The notes under the pieces: generated by a model | Told to the model about the DNA's origin: nothing | The model's input: the letters and a program-made list of their open reading frames with translations, nothing else | Database searches by the model: none | Shown here: piece by piece, positions 22,078-34,059 of the stretch | Layout: every line of letters begins with the position of its first letter | Position numbering within the stretch: position 1 is the stretch's first letter | Source: Akebia trifoliata | Taxonomy: Eukaryota; Streptophyta; Magnoliopsida; Ranunculales; Lardizabalaceae | DNA length: 64,000 nucleotides | Direction: 5' to 3' | Assembly: GCA_017979445.1 (NCBI GenBank) | Contig: CM030706.1 | Span: forward strand, 30,211,330 to 30,275,329 | Made by a program: the position numbers and the translations under genes

Positions 22078-22152
22078 GTAACGTGTGCCTTAGGGCACAC
22101 ATTAAAGTGTATTTATTGCATTTTAATGTGTGAGCTAGGAGCACACGTTTAA
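22078..22152. mobile_element. Small hairpin MITE
   Basis: GTGTGCCTTAGGGCACACAT on the left pairs with TGTGTGAGCTAGGAGCACAC on the right around a short AT-rich loop. The total is about 75 bp. The inverted arms are about 27 bp with a few mismatches. Confidence 0.5.
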
Positions 22153-22899
22153 CACGACCCCTATATAACCTATTTAATGATTTTGTTACGTTCTGTTTTG
22201 AGGTGGAACTTGATTTATGTTTTGTGGTAATTAATTTATGTTAATGATATGTTGGAATATAGAGGTTGTAATTATGTTTGGATCATAATTATGCTTATGT
22301 TTGTGTTCGTGTTCGGATTATAATCGTGGCCATGTTGTCATAATTGTATCGTGTTCGTGGATTTTGTGTCAATCTGAACGTGACACAACCCATACGGAGC
22401 GGACTCAGCGGGGGGCCAAACTAGGTGTATGAAAATGAAATTAAGAAATTATAAATAATAATGTATATATATTTTTAATAATACAGGTCATATTATATAT
22501 TGTAAAAATGAACTAAGGTTAGATTATTAAAAAAGTTTTATAAAATACCAATGACACCCCTCTCAACAATTAGTACAATATAATGTTTTTATAGAGAAGG
22601 TTGAACAGAAGGAATTGCCACAAATGCCTCTACTTTTACATTTAAACAGGGGCATTTTGGTATTAAAAAAAAATCAAGAGAATTACAATCACACAACCAT
22701 ATGATCATGTCGGTTACTTTTTAAAATTAAAAAATAATAATAATAACATTTTGAATATGTAATCTTAAAACCCCTTTATTAATGTTTAAAATAAAACATA
22801 AGCCCTTTGATATATGTGTGTTTGTACATTGACTTCTAATGTATATAAAAGTCTAGTCTTAGTAGCTAAGTAAGATTTTAAATCTTATCCAAAAACATA

Positions 22900-23037
22900 A
22901 TGTGAGGGCACAGGGGTGTAGAGGATGAAATTTTATGTACCAAAAAAATATCTAAAACAAGTGATTTTTAACAGTTTAATTTTAGTTTTATATTGGTGAG
23001 TTCAATAGCCGTTCATTTTCAAAACCTTGGATCAATC

Positions 23038-23040
<3 letters not shown>
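22900..23040. repeat. Dispersed repeat, partial copy 2
   Basis: GTAGAGGATGAAATTTTATG followed by AGTTCAATAGCCGTTCATTT and GGATCAATC parallels 21465-21610. It is cut by the (TA)n starting at 23041. Confidence 0.45.

Positions 23041-23094
<54 letters not shown>
23041..23094. repeat. (TA)n microsatellite
   Basis: An uninterrupted run of about 27 TA units. Confidence 0.95.
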
Positions 23095-23098
<4 letters not shown>

Positions 23099-23399
23099 AA
23101 TATTTTGTAGAATGTTTTTTTGTCTAAGGTTTTCTACGGAATCTAGAGGGTTGAGGTGTTCAATCTATAGAAATATATATATTTCAAAACATTTGTAGGG
23201 GCCATGCCCCCAATCTCTATGTATGCTCACCAAATGAGTTACACGGGTCATGTTGTGTTACTTGGATTTAAGGTTTTGACACGATTATTAAATAAGTTAG
23301 GTTTGGGTTGGATAAATTTTCAGAATACCTTTACCTCAACAAGACATGAACACGATTTATTGCCACCCTTACATAGGGGAGTCAATTAGTACTCATTTA

Positions 23400-24250
23400 A
23401 CCAGAACCAAAATATACATAAATAAATATCTTGGTCATGATTCCCTTTCTACTATTGGAATAGATTAGATTCGTGTCTAAAATGAAATTGAACTAATAGA
23501 AACTAGAACCATTAGGTTCTATTAGATGGTTACCCACGAGTACTTAGGACCGATTAACTTTATTATTTATTCATATTATAATTGATTTAGGTTTTTTTAA
23601 ACCTTAAAAACAATATATGTTATATAAAGCTCTTCGATTGTTCTTATAAAGTATGCATTTGAGCTTAAAATGGATCATTTCTTGTAAAGAAAATAAATTT
23701 CAATTTTTAAAGTAAAATATCTTTAACTTATACTTATAGTATAACAAAATATAATTAAGTTGATAATTTTGTATATAGTATATGAATGAATCTAAAGTAG
23801 TGTAGTCACATCATATATATAGATGTCCAATGAGTATTAATATGAAAAATGTGCTATACCGATAGAAACTTGAAAGAGTTATTTCGTAACCATTAATATG
23901 TATGGTCATTGGTTACATTATTTATCATTAAAATATTAATTTTATAAATATTTCAAGAATATTTTTAAAAAATTCTGAATACTTTGGAATGTTTTATTTT
24001 TGTATCGTTGTATGTTCTGGTTTTTTCCTTGACTGTGACATTCCTTTCATTCGAAGCCACATTCTAAATCTTTTAGCTTACTTGATCTGCTAGATCAGCA
24101 TTGATAAACTTGAAGATAAGGAAGAAGAAGAAGAATAGTTCAAAAGTTTTGATTGGATATGATATCGAATGTTGCTAAAGTGTTGCGGGTATACTGATAA
24201 TTAAGAAAATTTAATACGAGTATATACTTCAAAAAATGACTTACATTTTG
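23400..24250. other. AT-rich intergenic DNA
   Basis: No gene, inverted repeat or known repeat family recognised. Confidence 0.4.
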
Positions 24251-24263
24251 CATTTTATGGTGT

Positions 24264-24303
24264 TTCTCTCTCTCTCTCTCCCCCCCCCCCCCCCCCCCCC
24301 CCC

Positions 24304-24340
<37 letters not shown>
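24264..24340. repeat. Compound microsatellite (TC)n(C)n(A)n(TA)n
   Basis: TC repeats run into a C tract of about 23 bases, an A tract and TA repeats. The minus-strand frame crossing it is low-complexity translation and not a gene. Confidence 0.95.
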
Positions 24341-24343
<3 letters not shown>

Positions 24344-24344
24344 T

Positions 24345-25241
24345 ATGAAGATAAGAAGCTAGTTCTTCAAGTTTCGTCATGATGTGATTTTTAGCTTCAC
24401 GTGGAAGCGAGAAGCTATGCAAATTTGTTTTAATAAATAAAAAATAAAAAATAAAAACACAATACAAGTGATGGGGCCATGTTTTCGAAAAGGATATGTT
24501 GTTTTTATGGAGGTGAAAATGGATGCAAGCAATACTCAAGTACTCGTTGAGATGATTGAAATCCTTAAAAAAATATCGACTGATGAAAAGGTAAAATAAG
24601 ATCAAGTAATGTGGTGTTAGAGGTATATTAATTGGGAATTATGAAAAAGAGACATCAAACTATAAATATCGGGATGCCTTGTGGTGTATATTTTCTGAGA
24701 TTGTAGTTAGTCTGAATCTGCCTTTACTCTGTTGATCTTTCAAAAAAAAAAAAAAAATTATAAATATAAAATTCAAATAACATTTTTGAAAGGGGTAATT
24801 TTTAAAAAGAAAAATTGAAAAAAAAAATGCTTTTGTCAAACTATATCAAGCCAAGTGAATGAAGGGATTCCTTGATAGAAGCCCTGGTGAAACGATTCGC
24901 TAGAAATGTATCGAGCAATAGAAAGGATTCCCAAGTTTAGTTCCTACTCTATCCCTCTAAGAGGCGAGAGCATTGGGGGTCCAATGCACTTCTTGTAATG
25001 TTGAGTGTTCCTCCACTCTCGGGTGTGTCATACCCCAATTGAACTCGGTCCCTCTCCAACAGATCGATCTTTTGGAGTAGTTGTTTGGTTAACATGTAAA
25101 AAAGTAGGAAACCAAAAGTTGGTTTGTGTTACTTCCAAGTTGGCCCTTTTTTGGCTCTTCATTTCTACAAGAACTTGGAATCTAGTAGCTTGCCAAACAA
25201 TAAGATGTGGGAACTAAAATGGGGAGTAGGCGCCAATAACG
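24345..25241. other. Intergenic DNA
   Basis: No supported gene. Parts flanking the solo LTR at 25242 (ACCAAAAGTTG and GGCC-TTTTTT-GGCTTC-like text at 25110-25170) are loosely repeated on its other side at 25840-25890. Confidence 0.4.
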
Positions 25242-25818
25242 TGTTAGAACCCAATATCATGTGACCCGTTGACCTCACGGTTTTAGTAGTTTACTTGCAC
25301 AAGGATTTTATAATTAAAGATTTCACTATTGAAAATTCCTAATATCGTTGGAATTAGTAATTACTCTTTTAAGTTTAGTAAGAAACTTTGATGGATAAGA
25401 ATATTACTAAGAGAGAAACTCTGACCCTCTATCTCCATTTATAAAAGAGGATCAACACCCATAAGAGAATAGTAGTGAGAGACGTGCAAACATTGATAGA
25501 GTTTTAAATATAGTGATATCCATCAATCATTAAAACCCTAGTCGGTCCGATTAGAGAGGAGAGAGAAGGCAAGTCTAGAATCAAAGGGATTTACAATTTG
25601 GGATTTGCGCATATCATTTGTCAAACACGTGGATTGCGAAAGGCACACCTCTAATAAATCTTGGATCAACGGTTTTGATTATTGACACAAAATAAGTACC
25701 CTAACTTTGATTCTTAGTAATATGAATTGATTCTCGAGATATATTTATGATTCTAGATCTTTTTAGGAATTATAGATTAATGGTTATATTAAAGATTTTG
25801 TATGTTTAAAATCTAACA
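25242..25818. mobile_element. Probable solo LTR, 577 bp
   Basis: The ends are TGTTAGA and TCTAACA, a perfect 7-bp inverted repeat starting TG and ending CA. The flanks are TAACG (25237-25241) and TAGCG (25819-25823), 4 of 5 identical, consistent with a decayed 5-bp duplication. There is no internal coding. The ends suggest a copia-type LTR or a TRIM; I cannot name the family. Confidence 0.6.
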
Positions 25819-26544
25819 TAGCGTTCCAACAAAAATGGAAAACCAAAAGTTGTTGGAGTTGCTTTTGCTTTTGGGCCATTTTTTAGCTTCTCGATTTTAT
25901 AGAAAACTGGAAGGCAATAAAGTTGTAAGTCTTCATCTTTAATAGAATTTTTTCCTTTATAAATTTCTAACCAAAGGACCTTTTTGAATGTGGTTTGCAA
26001 ATTCTACTCCAACTTATTAAAAGACTTATTTTAACTTCTTCCCATTTTCTGTAACAAAAAATAATAATAATAATAAAAGTCTTCTCCAATACATATTTTG
26101 TTTTTGGAAGATAGACATTAGGTATGCAGAAGTACTTGCCCCGACATATTTAGAAGTGCTCATGCTCACCTAAACCGATAGAATTTTGATTTCCATCACT
26201 GTAACTATTTTGCTATTTTTCCATTAAACTTTAATAACTTTCTTCGGTTATTTTGATAAAAAATAAATAACAAAACTAGTATTTTGTGTGAAAATCAAAA
26301 TTGCTATTGAAAGGTGAGCATGTAACTCTTATAAATACGTCCTGGCAAAGATAGGTACTCTCTTATACCTATTATCTATCTTCTCAAAAGATATTTATTT
26401 AATTAAAATAATTTTTTAGCACCCCCCAAAAATAAAAAGATAAAATAAATATAATAATAATAATAATAATGATCTTTAACATCCTCTTTTCTCACTCCTT
26501 TGCTTTCCTCTGTTGAAGATTGTTAAGAAAACATGTTCCATCGA

Positions 26545-26900
26545 ATCGAAAACAAACACAAGAAGCAATCATACAATGAAACACAGAGATTTTACGTGGT
26601 TCTCTCAAGATTGAGGTATGTCCATGGATCACACCGATTCCTCTATGAAGAAAAAACTCACATTACACCCTTTCACCAAAAACAAGAAATATAAATACCC
26701 CTAGAAACCTAACTAGAGTTTTACATAATATTAATAAAATTACAAAAATACCATTGAAAAAATTCATTCAAGGGCAAAGCCCCCGAACTCCCCTAAGGAG
26801 GGCGTCGACCCCCCTCAAATCCCCAACGAGCTTAATTGATGTGAAGGCATGGCTTGATTTACGTTATCACATTGTTGAGTAGTACTATCAAGACCCACAA
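26545..26900. repeat. LTR-like fragment
   Basis: CACAGAGATTTTACGTGGTTC and GGGCAAAGCCCCCGAACTCC are strings I associate with plant copia-type LTR ends. Borders and duplications are not visible. Low certainty. Confidence 0.35.
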
Positions 26901-28563
26901 TAAAAAGACACTATTCAATTATTTTGTTACACCAGTAATCTCTTTGTTAGCCAACAACTTGCTCTCGCTCGAAACAACTCATTTTTTAAAAAGTCAAAAT
27001 GACTTCTTTCATTTTGAAGTTCTACTCTAGACTTGTTATTCTCATCAAATCATGGTGATGGGATCTACCAGAGGCCGATCCGAGATTTTTCTATTAGAGA
27101 TATATTTTTGAAAAGGTAGAAAAGATTATTCTTATAATTATTATTTTTTTAAAGAAAAGTAATGATACAAATATATAAAATGTGAATCATGTTTGAAATT
27201 TAAACTTGGAAATTTTCACAAATAATTACAAGAATTTTTGTTTACTCTGAAAGTGTTACAAGTGTTAACGTAACCATCACATAGTGTTGACACTTAGAGA
27301 ATAATTTTTAAACACTATATGATAGCTTTGTCAATACACGTAACACTTTTGGAATACTACATAGCTGACTGTTATCTATGTAAATAAAGACCAATATAAT
27401 CATGCGAAAATAAATTCTAAATAAAAATATCAACGGAGAAATGGTCTATGCAAAATAACTTCTAACTTCTTAGTTGCCCATTGAAAATTGTCAAAAATAG
27501 AGTTGGTGTTTAGTTCTGGGGTAAAATATCATGAGAGAATATTAGGAATTGTGTTATCATTTTCCCGAGGGGAAATCGTTCAGGGCAGGAAAAATAGCTT
27601 TTTAGTGAAAATCTACATTTACATCTAAAATTCATATTTTCTAGTAAAAAAAGAACATTTTTTTTCTAGCCCATTTACCATGTGTGATCATACAGACCCT
27701 AAGACTAACACTATTACATGCCTATTAATGAAAAGACTTGCAATCCCGACCATTAAAATTTTTATGAAATCCAATGATCAAGATTATATTGATATGTGAT
27801 TTGTCCTCAAGATACAAATTTTATCCCAAGTCCCAACCATTAGATTTTGTATTTTAACGGTCAAGATTTCATGTATCACAATATCCAGACCCGTTACTAA
27901 ATCCAACATCTCACAAAATTATACTCTCGAAATATGGCACCATTAGATTCTAGGGTTCCCTTTTTCTTTGAAACCCTAATAAGATTATACTCTCAAAATA
28001 TGTAACCACTAGATTTTAGGATTCTTTTTTATGTTTGAAACACTGACAATGGAGGTATTGCTCTTCTTCTTCACATTTCCACTAGCATAAGTGCATAACA
28101 TGTTGTCCCTTCTTTTGGTGGATTATGGGATGTATGGATGCACGTTCCATGCAAAACCCTAAAGTGGCTTTTCATGGTTCACTTTGTTTAAAAGTTTCTT
28201 ATCTGTTTTGAGGGCTTGAGCATTAGTTCCATTTTTATAATTGAAGTACATGAACTGTAAAAAAATCCATTAATAAAAATTAGGGTTAGGTACGTTGTGA
28301 GGTTACTTTATGTACTATGTGGTGGGTCCATATTAGATATGATCGATGTTGATTTTTCTGGTTGGGGAACATCACAATATCAGGTCATCTTGATGTCTAG
28401 GAAAGAAAAAAAAAAGCATTTTTTTTTTTGAGAAAAATTATTTTTCTGCTACTTGTATCTATAATCATATAAATCTTAGTGAGTGCACGTCAAAGGCTGA
28501 GAAAAAGATGCTTCTCGGAAAAATGTGCTTTTTGGGTGTATGATTGCATATTTTTCATAAAAT

Positions 28564-28595
<32 letters not shown>

Positions 28596-29820
28596 CTGCT
28601 TAAAGCAATTTTCGACTTAGGGTCGGAAAATGATTTTCCCACCTCTTGATGTTATTCTCTCATGCTTAGCACCCATCCTCTAAACTAAAATGTTCCAAAA
28701 ACAAGCTCTCTTTTTGAGATTTTCATGGGTGCAATCAAATGCCGAAATTCATTTTCTCTAGTCCCCTGGTCATTTTCTCGAGGAATTCACACAATTATAT
28801 AGAATGGGTTTGATTTTAGCAAAATGGGTGATGATGGAAATGAGTCAAGGGTTTGACTGGTATGCTTATCAATTTATTTTATTTTTTTCAAAAAGAAAAT
28901 TAAAAAAATAAATAAAATTTTAACTTATATAACTACTAAATATTTCAATCACATGTATTATCTAAAGAATCATATTTTGCACACTCTGTCAGTCAACTAA
29001 TCCCATGAACTTTTGGCCGCACTCCTTAGTGGATATAGGCATAAAAGTTGAACCTTATTCTTAAATAATAGTTGCGTTGCTTGTTCTTTGGTGCTCTATT
29101 TGGAGGTGTGTCTTGTCTTCCCATTAGTAAGATGCTCCATTCCATGGAACAAAACAAGGGCTCCCCTCCCCACCTCCAAACCATAGTTACCAAGTTTGAC
29201 AAATTATCTTGAAAATTCAGAAAAAATCACAGAATAGAGGGTAATCGATTTATTCTGCATTTAATCGGGTAAAACGTTGATTTAATTGATGATTCCGTGA
29301 TTAATGGAAAAAATCACCGAATACACACTTCAGCCGCACTTCACAATTCACACCCACTACGTCAAAATGTGCAAAAAACGATTGCCCAGAACAGTCGTTT
29401 ATTTGGAAAATGACTGTTCCTACCGTCGTGGGAGCAGTCGTTCTAAATCAATTCGTTTTGTTTTTGCGACTGCTGTGAACTGTTGGCAAAAAATGACTGC
29501 TCAGAACAATCATTTTTCTAGAATTCTAAGTTTAAAAAAATAAAAAAACATTTGAAAAAAATTTGCTTACTATTACTATCCGACCAAAATGCTCGTCTCT
29601 GGACAGCCCTGCCTTACTATTTTGTGCCACTTGGAGGGCTGATGTGGCCAATCCATGTGGTTTCTCTCATAGATAGAGGATCCCTTTAACTGGCCATGTA
29701 TGGCGGCAGCAGTACCATTCAAGTTGTAATTTTACCCTTGAATTTGTGAAAATGCTTTCAAAGAGTTAATCTGTTTATTTGAACCACCAGAACCTCATAC
29801 ATAGCATACAACAAGATAAG
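26901..29820. other. Long intergenic stretch
   Basis: No supported gene. It holds an uninterrupted T tract (about 28567-28596). Open frames are short and without domain signs. Confidence 0.4.
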
Positions 29821-30033
29821 TTACACAATCTGTGAAGTTCTTGTGCTAAGAGAGGGTCTATGATTCCCTAGTAATGAGAAGATGGACATACACCTCATGA
29901 AACTCTTGTTTACATACTTCCCCTTGTCCCTATCAATTGCGAAGCACACATACACTATTTCGATCACATTATCTAGCACATGCACAAAGAATCCAAGCAC
30001 CACAAAGTGCGACAACTGCCACCAAATATGCAT
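29821..30033 (-). pseudogene. Gene fragment, possibly C-terminal exon of a choline-transporter-like (CTL/PNS1) protein
   Basis: A minus-strand strip encodes a hydrophobic stretch, then VLDNVIEIVYVCFAIDRDKG, followed after a frame change by text like CKQEFHEVYVHL. This resembles the last transmembrane segment and cytosolic tail of plant choline-transporter-like proteins, a family of multi-pass membrane proteins. The match is from memory and is tentative. The frame change near 29915 means it would not be functional. It is the first of several unrelated gene pieces on this strand. Confidence 0.4.
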
Positions 30034-30363
30034 CTTACCCGAGATTACTTACTGCATTTAGGATTGCACACACACGCATTGGCTATTTACACTTTTTTTT
30101 CTTTGAACCCAATACAAGCCCAAGTAGTTACACTTGGAAACCACTGAGTTCATGTTATAATAAAAAACAGAATGCCTCGATGAATATAGAGATAGTTGAG
30201 CTCATGAAATTTAAAAAAAAAAACAATGTATTGGGATGAGCTTCAATAGATCTATCAAACCCTAAGAATGACTTAGGGCTATTATGCGCACTTTTGAAAC
30301 CCTAAGCTGAATTAGGGGTGGCAGACATGCTAGGCCAACTATCTGAATCCACCTCTTACTCAC

Positions 30364-30580
30364 TGTGGAAGTAAGTTTGTCATTTTCCATTACGACTAGT
30401 GTGCCACACTTTTCATTGATGAACGTCACAAAGTCCTCTAAATCTCGGCTTCCATCATAGTCTTCACCATCTTTGTTGCCCTTAGGGAAAGAAGCCACTA
30501 ACATCGTATTTGTCAGCATCCACATTTGCAATTACCACATCTTCCTCCATTTTATATGCTGTGGCAACCTTTTCATAAAT
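30364..30580 (-). pseudogene. Protein disulfide isomerase-like (PDIL2 type) internal exon fragment
   Basis: On the minus strand, an acceptor-like TTTTGTAG ends at 30581. The exon then encodes [25 protein letters not shown], then, after missing residues and a shift, [19 protein letters not shown] and TFINEKCGT. It ends at a donor-like GTGAGTAAG (30363 downward). This follows the second thioredoxin-like region of plant PDI-like 2 proteins, ER enzymes that form disulfide bonds. The part between DADKY and the FFPKG block is shortened and out of frame, so it is broken. Intact splice signals argue for a DNA-level copy and against a processed cDNA copy. Confidence 0.75.
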
Positions 30581-30599
30581 CTACAAAACAAAAATAACT

Positions 30600-31320
30600 A
30601 TTTTTGTATATTTTCTAATATTAACAATAAGCATAGCTAACTAAAACTCAAATCCACTAAGAAAAATAGGCCAAAATTACACTATTTGACCAAATAAATT
30701 ACTTATACAGAAAGGGCTAAAGAAAAGAAATTAAAAGGGTGATTTACACATACCACTCCACTTTTGGTGAATATTAATATGCTATGTTGAGAGAGTCGTG
30801 AATAGTAATCTAGTGATAATCATACTAAGTTTAATCCTTATCGTACGTCCCAACTCACTCTCTCTCTCCCTTTCTCTCCATTTGTTACTCTACTCCCCTC
30901 TCTTACATTATCATTTTTTTTCTCTAAAAAGTTGTGTTGTAACCAATTTCCCGCTCCTTGAATATTGTATAATTCTGAGATAGGTGTTATGAGAAAATTC
31001 TAGTGTTGTAATAGAAATTCCCTACATATCAACAGTTTCAGTATAACCTCTATATCATTGTCAAAGTTGTGTGGGGAGTGGTCTCCTTGTGTAATTATAT
31101 GATAATTACATGCCCACCATGTTGTTATATATAATATAAAAAAATAAAAAATGAAACATTGAGAATTCCCTTACTCTGCATCCAATTTAAGATCTAATTG
31201 TTGAACCTCCACCTGGTTTGTTAGTTCCTTGTCTTCCATGCAGCTTACTCTGCATCCAATTTAAGATCTACAACCAAACAAATCCAAAAATTCCCATTAA
31301 TTAGAACTTCTTAAGCATTT
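30600..31320. other. Intergenic DNA
   Basis: No supported gene. The CT-rich tract near 30850-30900 gives a low-complexity open frame. Confidence 0.4.
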
Positions 31321-31337
31321 TAATGAAGAAAAAAACT

Positions 31338-31575
31338 AGTTCTCTCTCTCTCTCTCTCTCAACATCATTTAATTGTTCTAGACTAATGTCTTCATCCTTC
31401 CCAAAGTGTTACCAAAAGAAATCAAAAAAATTATGCACAAAATTCCTTTGGGCTGGTCCTAACATGAAAAGCAAGATATTTGCCAAGAGTTGGAAGAAGC
31501 TAGCAAGACCATTGGATGAAGGTGGTCTGGAACAATGCAATCAAATGCACATGGCCATAAAGATTTTCTTTGTTT
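31338..31575 (+). pseudogene. LINE (non-LTR) reverse transcriptase C-terminal fragment
   Basis: The frame encodes FPKCYQKKSKKLCTKFLWAG, then ...SWKKLARPLDEGGLEQ. The pattern FLW-G ... W..L..P..EGGL is typical of the region downstream of the catalytic core in plant L1-type LINE polyproteins. No YXDD motif or other part is present. It starts beside a (TC)n tract. Confidence 0.6.
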
Positions 31576-32299
31576 ATTGATAACAAACAATAAACGCTCA
31601 AACAGTGAGGTGTTATCCTAATAGTCGCCATGACTTGAGTTCTAAGCCACAATTTTACAAGATTGGATTATCCTTCGTTGACAAACTCACCTAATACGTC
31701 ATGTTATCCGGGTCAACATTATCTTGTGTCACAGCCCGTGTTTCAGCATAGATAAAATCTTAGGTTGGTTCATATATGCAGAGTAATCTTCGATATGAAA
31801 ATAATTTAATAATCAGAGGGAAAGAAACAGTAATGTAATAGATAACCTGAGCAGAATTGTTCATAAAGTTGACTTCTCTGCTGATTGCAGAAGATAATTA
31901 TGGAAGTTATTTCGTGACATCCATTTAAAAGGACACTACCGTGAGGATACTAACTATGAGTAATTGCAACAGATGCTCAAATAAATCATTTTATTTTTTT
32001 AAAAAAAAAAATTTTAAGGCATTGTAAATAGCAAAATGTTCAACTATATGGAAATGCAGCATAATAAATAATCTAACAGGATTGGAGCGTTACCACAGTA
32101 ATGGTGTTGTTCCCTTTTTAAATCATGTTGTCCTTGTTGTACTAACTAATTGATGTACTTGTGCAGCGGACTGATCTACTGGACTGCCAGTACAGGTCTT
32201 ATATCAACTGGTCTATGACGGGCCAAATCTATCATTAAACCATGCCAGAGTGGTGAGTCTTTGCATTAATAGATAAATTAACTCATGAGAATTCATTTA

Positions 32300-32640
32300 C
32301 ACAAAGAGAGCATACTGAGGGAGGCACAAGATGGCATACACTTGCGGAATGGAAATGAGTAAGCAATGCAACTCCAATAGTTACCTGAAACCCATTATAA
32401 ACCCTCAAATATGAGTAACTTAAATTATTTAAATAACTACATATACCATTTAGAATATGTAAAAAAACTTTCAAATCTGTAGGCTAATCAATAAAAGCCT
32501 AGTCAACAATCCAATAAGACGAATGACATTTCCATAGTCCCAGCTGATTCCTTACTTTGGATGTTGGGTCAAACTGACCACGAACAAAGCGAATAATGAT
32601 ACAACTTTTGCCAACACCGGAATCCCCTAACATAACTAGT
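32300..32640 (-). pseudogene. Rab5-type (RABF) small GTPase fragment, two exons
   Basis: The first exon (32640 down to 32556) encodes the P-loop segment [19 protein letters not shown] and RGQFDPTSK. The GXXXXGKS nucleotide-binding motif is intact. It ends at donor GTAAGG. A 171-bp intron closes with TTTCAG, and the second exon (from 32384) begins VTIGVALL in the correct phase, so the joint reads FDPTSK-VTIG as in Rab5 proteins. The second exon then decays; text that should encode the WDTAGQE region is not readable. Rab5 GTPases direct endosome traffic. The two exons with splice sites show a genomic-DNA copy. No other Rab exons are visible. Confidence 0.75.
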
Positions 32641-32649
32641 TGCATCAAG

Positions 32650-33350
32650 TGGTTAACATAAAAAGTAAGTATTACAAATAAGCAAATATTGAAACAAGCG
32701 AAATGATGGGAGAATCTACCATCCTATAGAGATCGAAAGGGAAGAAAATGATGGCATTAAAGGATATGGAGTTTTTGCGTTATTGTAAGGGTCTAAATCT
32801 GATACCACTCATTGACATATATATTAAAGTAATTTGGTGTACTTAGTTATGAACATAAGTTTTCTTTTATTGGCATTCAGTTACAAGCAATTTCTGTTGT
32901 ATAAATTAGGTTATATGCTTATGAATAATATAAATATGTATATAAGAAAAATGTAACAACTAAGTTTCTGAGAAATGATAGAAAATGTGATTAAGGCTCA
33001 CTTAAAGAAATTTATGTTCTGTATGTTGAGAATAGAAAAGTAATAGCCCCTTGTTCCTTCTGGAACATTCTTGATTTGGGTTCACGTGTGACACAACAAC
33101 ACATCAACTTGCACAAGAATTAAGGACAATATTTTCAGGAAACGAAAATTGGCTGAGAACCTCGCATATTTCCAATTACAGTTACAGACATGTGAGATGA
33201 GTGAGAGTGTAAAACTCATTCCAAAGAAAGTAATAGCACTTATGAGATGATTATCTGCCTTCACAATAAAATAAATTAACTAATAACTAGTAACAGGGAA
33301 AGATTTTAAACCTAAGAACCATAAGAAGACTAATAAGCCAATGCCAAGCT
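32650..33350. other. Non-coding stretch in gene-fragment cluster
   Basis: No exon recognised. A minus-strand open frame at 33082-33264 has no known domain. Confidence 0.35.
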
Positions 33351-33450
33351 CAAATAATCAATGACATTTGGCATAACAGTTTTCCCAAACAATGGAGTAG
33401 GTGGTGGCTCCTTGTAACAATTCTTCTAACAATTTTCTCTTCATTACCTG
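33340..33450 (-). pseudogene. Possible exon of unknown gene
   Basis: An acceptor-like GTGTTCAG precedes a strip whose third frame reads KEPPPTPLFGKTVMPNVIDY before stops. It looks coding (Pro-rich, then VIDYL), but I do not recognise the family. The strand and position fit the surrounding fragment cluster. Confidence 0.25.
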
Positions 33451-34059
33451 AACACATGCAAGATTGGAGAAAATGCCAACCTTGTTAGTACACATAGACA
33501 TAACAAAACCCAGAACAAAACAGAATAAACCAAAACAGGCGCCTGCAACTAACATAGAGAAATAGAATAAATCAAAAATAGAACATAAGGGAAAGGAGAA
33601 GAACTGACATATTTCGACAAGTAAAATAATCAATTCAAAACTTCCGACAGCACACCATAGCTTGCAACAAAAGAACTAAACCAAAAGAAGTTAAGGAACC
33701 ATCTCCGACCAACTAAATTGTAAGGCCAATCTGTGGAAGCTATTGGCAGATATAACAAAGATGCTTCAATATTTGAATGTTACATATAGATCATATCCAT
33801 CCTAACTACAGTACTACAAAAGACCTTTAATCATGTTTGTCTAAACTCTTGTTTACAATCTCTAGCAAGTAGGTAAATTGAATTGGATACAATATTAATC
33901 TATTGATCTCCATAACACAATTAACTAATATAGAAAAAGTTTTCCTTTATAAGATCTCAACTAAATTACCATTTCAAAAAACAAAATTCGCAACACCTAA
34001 TGCAATACCTTCAAAATATACTAAATAAAGAAAAATAATTGTAAGGTATCAATTAGTGA

